Below are positions 25,731-32,938 of a stretch of 32,938 nt of DNA, piece after piece; the first letter of the stretch is position 1, and the number at the start of each line of letters is the position of its first letter. The stretch is taken from contig JANXSD010000019.1 in the NCBI GenBank assembly GCA_025352785.1, positions 1-32,938 on the forward strand. The letters are read 5' to 3'. This DNA is from Bacteroidota bacterium (GTDB taxonomy: Bacteria > Bacteroidota > Bacteroidia > AKYH767-A > OLB10). Made by a program: the position numbers and the translations under genes. The notes below the pieces were generated by a model. It saw only the letters and a list, made by a program, of their open reading frames with translations. It made no database searches and was not told where the DNA came from.

Positions 25731-27655
25731 TGACACGCGAACAATTCCTCGAATTAGTACGAGAGCCTGCAACGGTATCTCAGTTAACGGGCTCCTCGCT
25801 TAATGGTTTGCTCGAGCAATTTCCTTATTGCCAACCTTTACGAATGTTACAATTACGACAACTTCGTGATCAAAATTCTGTACGTTATTCGCAACAGTTA
25901 AAGATTGCATCTGCTTATGCACCTGATCGTACACGCTTGTTTAATCTCATGCATGAGAAAGCAGAAGTTGTTCGTCAGAAAAATGAATATACAGCAATAG
26001 ATACGGTAAGTGATTTACTATTAAATACCGATTCAGAATCGATCTATCAGGAAGTAATTGTTTCTGCAGTTGAAACAATTGATATTTCTGAAAATCCCTT
26101 AGTTGATTTATCTCTTGAAGAGAAAGCATATATCATTCCTCCTATCGTTCACGAAGAAGAAAAAGGTATTGATAGTATAGATGAATCAGAATTAAGTCCG
26201 CAACAAATTGTTGATTTACGCCTTAAGGAACTTAATATATGGAGGGAAGAAATACGTGAGATTCCAGTAATTAAAATAAGGAATAGTGAAGAAGAAATTG
26301 TTACTGAAGTTGCACAAGAATTCGTTGGGCAAGAAGAGGAAATTAGTGCAATGAATGAAGAAGAATTTCTTTCGCAGGAATCAACGGTTGAAAATTTTGC
26401 TCCGGTAGTTGTTGTAGAAATTGAGACTCCGATTGAAAACAATTTTGATCCACTTGAAGCACTAATTTTAGAAGGCCTTCAGAAAACAAAAAACAACAAT
26501 ACTGATTATTTTTCTTCGCAAGAAGTTTTTGTTCCAGAAGAAATATCTGAAGATAGAATTGAGGCGAATGAAAATTTAGCTAAAGAAGAAAAAATAATAA
26601 CACTGGAATCTTCATTAGAACTTGATGATGAAAGATTTGAAGCTGTAATGGCAAGTGATGTTCCTAAGCCATTAATTGTTGCCGATATTCCTTCTCTAAA
26701 AATTATTGAAAGTAACATTAAAGAAATTCCACTTGAAAATAAATTTATAGCTGAAGAAGGAATTATTTCTCGCAATGAAAGTAACACTCCTATAGGTACT
26801 GAAGTACATTCTTTTTCTGAGTGGTTACATGCTAAAAAGGATCAGGATGAACAGAAAGCAATAGAAAATGCAACTCCTGTACATATTGAGGAAATAAAAG
26901 TTGCGCAACCCATCATTGTTGATATTAAAGTTAATGAAGTTGTTGCTCCACAAAATAGTATTTCGAAATCTGTGATTGTTGAAGAGGTAAAACATGTTTC
27001 GCAGGAAGTTGAGAAAGGAATTAGTCCTGTTGTTATTGATTCTTATGTAAAAAAGAAAGAAGAAATTATTGAGCCTTTTAAGTCGCGGTTGATTTATGTA
27101 AAAAGTCAAACTACTCCATCCGTTGAAACGAAGGAAGAACCGATAAAAACTGAAAGAGGAATCAAGCCAGCTATTGTTTTTGTACAGGAAGAAGTACAAA
27201 TGGATCTTGTTACGAAACCATCTCCACACTTAGAGAATCCAATTCAAGAAACTGAACAGGAAAGCTCGCCAAATATGGTGAGGATGATTTTAAAGGAAGA
27301 AAACATTTCTGCTGAAGACCTTGAAAACAGGAAGCTTATTTCTGAGCGCATTGCCTCATCACCTATCCCTGATATTCCGCAGACAAAAACGGATAAAGTG
27401 GAGCTCATTGAAAGGTTTATCAAGGAAGATCCGCGAATCACACCGGCGAAAAGCACGTTTTATTCACCCATCAACATGGCTAGGAAGAGTATTGAAGAGC
27501 CAGAAGATATTGTTTCTGAGACACTTGCAAAAATTTATGCGCAACAGGGAAACACCAATAAAGCAATTTCATTCTATGAAAAGCTATCCTTGAAATTTCC
27601 AGAAAAAAGCCGTTACTTTGCAGCCCTTATTGAAGATTTGAAAAATAAAACTTAA
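25730..27655 (+). CDS. Large acidic protein of unknown function with TPR-like C-terminus
   Basis: The function of this 641-residue protein is unknown. It has no signal peptide or membrane segment. The N-terminal ~75 residues are ordered and basic (REQFLELVREPATV, LLEQFPYCQPLRMLQLRQL, IASAYAPDRTRLFNLM). The middle, about 90-560, is rich in Glu, Ile, Val and Ser, of low complexity and probably disordered. The last ~50 residues form a TPR-like unit (ETLAKIYAQQGNTNKAISFYEKLSLKFPEKSRYF). I recall proteins with the same N- and C-terminal parts at this locus in other Bacteroidota, usually labelled hypothetical or TPR. It overlaps lptE by one base and lies 14 nt before secG, so it is made together with an LPS-transport lipoprotein and a translocase subunit. 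An envelope-related scaffold role is an inference. Confidence 0.85.
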   Translation: MTREQFLELVREPATVSQLTGSSLNGLLEQFPYCQPLRMLQLRQLRDQNSVRYSQQLKIASAYAPDRTRLFNLMHEKAEVVRQKNEYTAIDTVSDLLLNTDSESIYQEVIVSAVETIDISENPLVDLSLEEKAYIIPPIVHEEEKGIDSIDESELSPQQIVDLRLKELNIWREEIREIPVIKIRNSEEEIVTEVAQEFVGQEEEISAMNEEEFLSQESTVENFAPVVVVEIETPIENNFDPLEALILEGLQKTKNNNTDYFSSQEVFVPEEISEDRIEANENLAKEEKIITLESSLELDDERFEAVMASDVPKPLIVADIPSLKIIESNIKEIPLENKFIAEEGIISRNESNTPIGTEVHSFSEWLHAKKDQDEQKAIENATPVHIEEIKVAQPIIVDIKVNEVVAPQNSISKSVIVEEVKHVSQEVEKGISPVVIDSYVKKKEEIIEPFKSRLIYVKSQTTPSVETKEEPIKTERGIKPAIVFVQEEVQMDLVTKPSPHLENPIQETEQESSPNMVRMILKEENISAEDLENRKLISERIASSPIPDIPQTKTDKVELIERFIKEDPRITPAKSTFYSPINMARKSIEEPEDIVSETLAKIYAQQGNTNKAISFYEKLSLKFPEKSRYFAALIEDLKNKT

Positions 27656-27669
27656 TTCCTGACAGATAA

Positions 27670-28059
27670 ATGTACACCTTCGTTGTAGTTCTCATAGTAA
27701 TCGTTAGTATCCTTTTAGGATTAATTGTTTTAGTACAAAATTCTAAAGGTGGTGGTCTTGCTTCTGGGCTTTCTGCCTCTAACCAAGTGATGGGAGTTCG
27801 CAAAACAACAGATTTCCTAGAGAAATTAACGTGGGGTTTTGCAATCAGTTTGATTGTTCTTGCAATCGTTGGAAACCTTGTTCTTCCCAAAGGTGGAAAG
27901 AACGCAGAAAACCAATCGTTGATTCAACAACAAATCGATAATACTGCAGCTCCAACGACAACCGGTGCTCCTGCTCCTGGTGCGGCACAAGGACAAAAAC
28001 CTGCACAACCTGCTGGTAAAGGACAACCACAACCTGCTGCTCCAACTCCAGGGAAATAA
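27670..28059 (+). CDS. secG: Protein translocase subunit SecG
   Basis: This 129-residue protein has two membrane helices (about 2-22 and 55-75) joined by the conserved loop QNSKGGGLASGLSASNQVMG, the SecG signature. SecG is the accessory subunit of the SecYEG channel in the inner membrane. The C-terminal ~45 residues are Pro/Ala/Gln/Gly-rich and likely disordered, a common extension in this phylum. It is the last gene of the miaB operon, followed after 5 nt by a hairpin and then by a terminator. Confidence 0.95.
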   Translation: MYTFVVVLIVIVSILLGLIVLVQNSKGGGLASGLSASNQVMGVRKTTDFLEKLTWGFAISLIVLAIVGNLVLPKGGKNAENQSLIQQQIDNTAAPTTTGAPAPGAAQGQKPAQPAGKGQPQPAAPTPGK

Positions 28060-28064
28060 TCTAA

Positions 28065-28089
28065 TGACAGATTGACTATCAATCTGTCA
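28065..28089 (+). repeat. Perfect 10-bp hairpin after secG
   Basis: TGACAGATTG (28065-28074) pairs perfectly with CAATCTGTCA (28080-28089) around a 5-nt loop. No T run follows, so it is not a classical terminator alone; it may protect the 3' end of the secG mRNA. Its TGACAG/CTGTCA outer arms recur in the next hairpin. Confidence 0.7.
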
Positions 28090-28095
28090 ATAAAG

Positions 28096-28139
28096 ATGCT
28101 GTCATAACTCTCTACAGGGGAAATTTTGACAGCATTTTT
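28096..28139 (+). terminator. Terminator between secG and groES
   Basis: ATGCTGTCA (28096-28104) pairs with TGACAGCAT (28127-28135) across a 22-nt loop and is followed by T5. It probably ends the miaB-secG operon. Confidence 0.65.
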
Positions 28140-28160
28140 CATTTATTTCCTATTGGCACA

Positions 28161-28190
28161 ATTGCTGAATAGTCATTAAAGATAATTTTT
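28161..28190 (+). promoter_or_regulatory. Candidate groESL promoter
   Basis: ATTG (28161-28164) is followed after 18 nt by TAATTTTT (28183-28190), an imperfect TTTG/TAnnTTTG pair 40 nt before the groES ATG. No CIRCE (HrcA) inverted repeat is present in 28060-28229, so heat-shock control, if any, works another way. Confidence 0.35.
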
Positions 28191-28229
28191 ATCATAAAAA
28201 TCTAAACCCAATTATTAAATATTTAAACC

Positions 28230-28508
28230 ATGAGCTCAGTAAGTATTAAACCATTGGCTGACCGTGTGATCGTTGAAGTATCACCGGCTGAAGAAAAAAC
28301 TGCTAGCGGAATCATCATTCCCGATACAGCAAAAGAAAAACCACAAAAAGGCAAAGTAGTAGCCGTTGGAGATGGTAAAAAAGACGAACCAATGTCGGTA
28401 AAAGTTGGTGACACTGTACTTTACGGAAAATATTCAGGAACAGAAATCGCAGTTGATGGAAAAGATTTTCTTATCATGCGTGAATCGGACATTTTCGCAG
28501 TTATTTAA
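28230..28508 (+). CDS. groES: Co-chaperonin GroES (Hsp10)
   Basis: This 92-residue protein starts with the N-terminal [11 protein letters not shown] strand. It then has the mobile loop region [19 protein letters not shown], the [10 protein letters not shown] turn and the C-terminal [14 protein letters not shown]. It forms the heptameric lid of the GroEL chamber in the cytoplasm. Length and motifs are standard. groEL follows 69 nt downstream on the same strand. Confidence 0.97.
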   Translation: MSSVSIKPLADRVIVEVSPAEEKTASGIIIPDTAKEKPQKGKVVAVGDGKKDEPMSVKVGDTVLYGKYSGTEIAVDGKDFLIMRESDIFAVI

Positions 28509-28562
28509 ATTTCGGAACGGTAACAATCGGTATTAAAAATTTCTCACTTTAAAAAAATCTAA

Positions 28563-30209
<1,647 letters not shown>

Positions 30210-30224
30210 GAATAATTTATTTTC

Positions 30225-30262
30225 TAAGAGCCCATGTTATTTTTTTTTAACATGGGCTCTTA
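30225..30262 (+). terminator. Strong hairpin after groEL, with T8 loop
   Basis: TAAGAGCCCATGTTA (30225-30239) pairs perfectly with TAACATGGGCTCTTA (30248-30262). The loop is eight T, and no long T run follows. The 15-bp stem probably ends or protects groESL mRNA; as a symmetrical palindrome it looks the same from either strand. Confidence 0.7.
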
Positions 30263-30352
30263 GTTTATATGGTTGTGCTATATTTAGTTTTTTATAAAAA
30301 CGATGTAAATTTCTTTCTGATTTAAAATACGGAAACTTTACACCAACTAATT

Positions 30353-30980
30353 ATGGATAAAATAAAAATTTTTATTGTTGAAGTGATAAAGATGTTCGGC
30401 AGATGATGGAAGCATTTTTTAATTTGCAACACGACATGCATGTAGAAAAAACTTTTGCGAATGGAAATCTGTTTTTAAATGAATTCAACAATGAAAACTG
30501 TGATGTGGTAATTATGGATATTAATATGCCAGGAAAAAATGGAATTGAATGCATCGAATTGGCTAAAAATATTCGTAATGATATACAATACATTATTTCT
30601 ACCTCCTTTGAAAATCATGAATTTATATTTCAAGCATTATGTGCCGGAGCAAATGGTTACCTTTTAAAATCGGATACAGCCGAATGCCTTGTTTCAGCTG
30701 TACGCGATGTTATGCAAGGTGGTTCACCTATGACTCCTCAAATTGCAAGGTTAGTAGTCAATTCTTTTCAGAAACCTGTTGCCAAAAACTGATGCTTTTA
30801 ATCAATTAAGTGCGCGAGAAAAAGACACCATCACATTTTGGTCTCACGGATTAAATTACATTGAAATAAGTGAAAAATTATTTATCAGGCCGCAGACTGT
30901 ACGAACACATATTCTCAATATTTATGAGAAGCTTCAGGTAAAGACAAAAACTGAGGCGATAAATAAGATTTTTCCAAGAA
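30353..30980 (+). pseudogene. LuxR/NarL-type response regulator broken by two frameshifts
   Basis: The ATG at 30353 opens MDKIKIFIVE and then hits a frameshift. Restoring one A between 30383 and 30384 gives the expected acidic pocket (VEDDKDVRQMMEAF) and joins the frame from 30403, which has the phosphorylation Asp in VVIMDINMPG and the Lys in YLLKSD. That frame stops at 30792. Removing one A from the A5 run at 30784-30788 joins it to LSAREKDTI and the LuxR helix-turn-helix (EISEKLFIRPQTVRTHILNIYEKL). The last codons are cut by the IS4-family element at about 30981. The intact protein would be about 210 residues. Sequencing error at the A run is possible, but the IS insertion supports real decay. 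Confidence 0.85.
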
Positions 30981-32287
30981 TTTTCACTAGCGTCCTAATG
31001 ACAAAATTAATTGTTCTTTGAATAGATTGATAATAAAGCACTTTAGGGTATTTTAAAGTTCAAACGATTTCAATTTACTCTTGAATAAATTGGTTGAATG
31101 AATACGGGAAAATATGTATTTGCTCAAGTAGTTTCGTTAATAGATCCTAACGATTTCAAAAAGTGTGTTGAACGATACGGAGGTAATTATAAAGTAAAAG
31201 ATTTTACATGCTGGCATCAGCTATTGTGCATGATGTTCGGACAATTATCTAATCGTGAAAGTCTTAGTGATTTGACGCTTTGTTTACAAACACAAAAAAG
31301 TAAATGGTATCATTTGGGAATTGGGAGCGCTATTTCAAAATCTAATTTGGCATATGCAAATGAAAATCGAAATTGGAGAATATTTGCTGATTATGCTAAC
31401 ATATTAATCGCTGAGGCTCGGCAAAGTATTATTCCAAATGATGAATTATCTTGTTTCGAAAACCATGCGATTTACGCTATAGATACGACAACTATTGATT
31501 TGTATCTAAACGTATTTTGGTGGGCGAAATTCAGGAAACATAAAGCAGCTATTAAGCTGCATACTATGTTGGATATGAAAACAGAAATACCATGTTATAT
31601 TCATATTACAGATGGTAAAACACATGAAGTAAATGTATTAGACACCATCGAATTTGAAACAAATGGTTTCTATATAATGGATAGAGGTTTTGTAGATTAC
31701 GAACGATTGTTTAATATTAATCAACGTCAAGCTTACTTTATTACAAGAGTAAAAACTAATATGAAATGCAGAAGAGTTTACTCTGCTAGAGTTGATAAGG
31801 CAACAGGCGTATTATGTGACCAAACGATACAATTAATAAATCATTATGCTTTAAAAGAATACCCTGAAAAACTCAGGCGAGTAAAATATTATGACACTGA
31901 AACAAATAAGAAACTTATGTTTCTAACAAATAACTTCGAACTAACTGCATTACAAATTGCATTGCTTTACAAGTATAGATGGAAAATAGAATTGTTCTTT
32001 AAATGGATAAAGCAACATCTAAAAGTGAAATCTTTTTGGGGCCATTCAGAAAATGCTGTGAAGATGCAAATATATATTGCCATTATCACTTTTGTAACAG
32101 TTGCTATTGTAAAACAAAAATTAAAAACGCCCCTCACTCAATACCAAATATTACAGATTTTAAGTTTAACTTTACTCAACAAAACACCCATTGACAGACT
32201 GTTTGAAGATGCCATATTACAATACGTCAAAGAGACTGAACCTAACCAACAGAAACTGTTCTAACTATATTAGGACGCTAATGAAAA
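30981..32287 (+). mobile_element. Complete IS4-family insertion sequence
   Basis: The terminal inverted repeats are TTTTCACTAGCGTCCTAAT at 30981-30999 and its complement at 32269-32287; 18 of 19 positions match, with a perfect 12-bp core TAGCGTCCTAAT. They enclose one intact transposase gene. The element is about 1.3 kb and sits in the 3' end of a response regulator gene. No convincing target-site duplication is visible next to the repeats. Confidence 0.88.
31098..32264 (+). CDS. IS4-family transposase (DUF4372 N-terminus)
   Basis: This intact 388-residue DDE transposase has an N-terminal DUF4372-like domain (DFTCWHQLLCMMFGQLSNRE). The catalytic Asp residues lie in YAIDTTTIDL (about 130-140) and FYIMDRGFVDYERL (about 195). 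The catalytic Glu is in the YREK-type motif YKYRWKIELFFKWIKQHLK (about 300). It cuts and pastes the element between its inverted repeats. No frameshift or stop interrupts it, so the copy may still be active, unlike the two relics at 9.3-10.1 kb. Confidence 0.93.
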   Translation: MNTGKYVFAQVVSLIDPNDFKKCVERYGGNYKVKDFTCWHQLLCMMFGQLSNRESLSDLTLCLQTQKSKWYHLGIGSAISKSNLAYANENRNWRIFADYANILIAEARQSIIPNDELSCFENHAIYAIDTTTIDLYLNVFWWAKFRKHKAAIKLHTMLDMKTEIPCYIHITDGKTHEVNVLDTIEFETNGFYIMDRGFVDYERLFNINQRQAYFITRVKTNMKCRRVYSARVDKATGVLCDQTIQLINHYALKEYPEKLRRVKYYDTETNKKLMFLTNNFELTALQIALLYKYRWKIELFFKWIKQHLKVKSFWGHSENAVKMQIYIAIITFVTVAIVKQKLKTPLTQYQILQILSLTLLNKTPIDRLFEDAILQYVKETEPNQQKLF

Positions 32288-32428
32288 AATTTATAAAGTA
32301 ACCTTTCAAAAATTGCTGGACATTTTAGTTTATTTCCTTTAATTGGGCGTAAATTATCCGTTCTGTAAGGAATTCTTGTGATCGCGCTTAGCAATTGATT
32401 ATTTTATGTAAATTCGGCTTTGTTAATA

Positions 32429-32938
32429 ATGAACTACCTAAAGCTCGAAACCTACGTATTAAACATGTTGAAGAAGGATTTATCTCCTGATCTCACCTAT
32501 CACCATGCTGAACATACCCAAGATGTGTTACATGCAGTGGTAGAGTTAGGTCAATCGGAAAAAGTTACTGAGGATGAAATGTGTTTGCTTAAAACTGCTG
32601 CTTTATTTCATGATTCCGGGTTTCTCTTGGGGTATCACCACCATGAAATGAGTAGCTGTAATCTTGCCAAAGAAATTTTACCTAAATATAATTATCCTGA
32701 AGGCGATATTAAAATAATTTGCGAATTGATAATGGCAACTCAAGTGCCTCAACGACCAACAAATAAATTAGAAGAAATTATTTGTGACGCAGATCTTGAT
32801 TACCTCGGTCGAGATGATTTTGATCCAATATCAGAAAGCTTATTTTTAGAATTCTTAACGCATAATATTGTTACTGATCGCAATCACTGGAATAAAGTAC
32901 AACGTTCTTTTTTTGAATCACATCACTACTGGACAAAC
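32429..32938 (+). CDS. HD-domain phosphohydrolase, partial (runs off the right edge)
   Basis: The frame opens at ATG 32429 and is still open after 170 codons at the window end. It has the HD-superfamily metal ligands in order: His in LTYHHAEHT, the His-Asp pair in AALFHDSGF, a further His in GYHHHE, and the distal Asp in CDADLDYLG. This is a metal-dependent phosphohydrolase fold, often acting on nucleotides or cyclic nucleotides. In Bacteroidota such domains can be followed by further signalling domains, which would lie beyond the window. Upstream, 32288-32428 shows no clear promoter. Confidence 0.85.
   Translation, partial: MNYLKLETYVLNMLKKDLSPDLTYHHAEHTQDVLHAVVELGQSEKVTEDEMCLLKTAALFHDSGFLLGYHHHEMSSCNLAKEILPKYNYPEGDIKIICELIMATQVPQRPTNKLEEIICDADLDYLGRDDFDPISESLFLEFLTHNIVTDRNHWNKVQRSFFESHHYWTN

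Noticed and set aside
26825-27229. 134-codon minus-strand frame rich in Asn and Phe
   Set aside because: Shadow of the acidic low-complexity protein; its composition simply mirrors Glu/Val/Ile codons.
28153-28166. Sigma-54-like site TTGGCACAATTGCT upstream of groES
   Set aside because: The two halves look right, but the gap between GG and GC is 7 nt instead of 10, about three bases too short for a working -24/-12 promoter.
28060-28229. Search for a CIRCE/HrcA operator before groES
   Set aside because: No TTAGCACTC-N9-GAGTGCTAA type repeat is present.

Overview
The window comes from an AT-rich member of the Bacteroidota. Four things point there: the partial 16S rRNA reads as Bacteroidota; there is a complete type IX secretion (T9SS) core cluster in the order porP-gldK-gldL-gldM-gldN; several promoters fit the -33 TTTG / -7 TAnnTTTG form used by the phylum's primary sigma factor; and most genes lack Shine-Dalgarno sites. 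I cannot place it below phylum/class level from this sequence alone. Gene content is mostly chromosomal housekeeping and envelope functions, with small pockets of mobile-element debris.

Layout. 1-724 is the 5' half of a 16S rRNA gene on the minus strand, with a leader and two tandem rRNA promoters out to about 1042. 1538-5919 (plus) holds a NatA/NatB-like ABC exporter pair, a short Ppx/GppA phosphatase, and a sigma-54-type response regulator that has no DNA-binding domain. 5989-9125 (minus) is a heavy-metal (probably copper) group: an HMA-domain periplasmic protein, a TonB-dependent receptor and a small Cys-rich exported protein. A Met/Cys-rich metal-binding protein at 10114-10575 probably belongs to the same group but is separated from it by two abutting transposase relics. 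11185-11919 is an endonuclease/exonuclease/phosphatase-fold protein.

12289-18114 (minus) is the T9SS cluster: PorP/SprF-like outer-membrane protein, GldK lipoprotein, GldL-GldM inner-membrane motor, and GldN, closed by a rho-independent terminator. Upstream on the same strand lie an arginase-fold protein that has lost several metal ligands and DNA topoisomerase I with a histone-H1-like tail. A divergent region then leads to a plus-strand operon: miaB, an orphan sigma-54 activator, lptE, a large acidic TPR-ended protein of unknown function, and secG. Paired hairpins end that operon, followed by groES-groEL and a strong hairpin.

The right end is accessory. A LuxR/NarL-type response regulator is broken by two single-base frameshifts and interrupted near its 3' end by an intact IS4-family element with matching inverted repeats. 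The window ends inside an HD-domain phosphohydrolase gene.

Most of the window is well-understood biology. The parts that deserve a second look are the apparently non-catalytic arginase homologue beside T9SS, the HTH-less sigma-54 response regulator, the split metal-handling group with a tandem repeat before its Met-rich gene, and the acidic protein between LptE and SecG. I found no clearly new multi-gene system.
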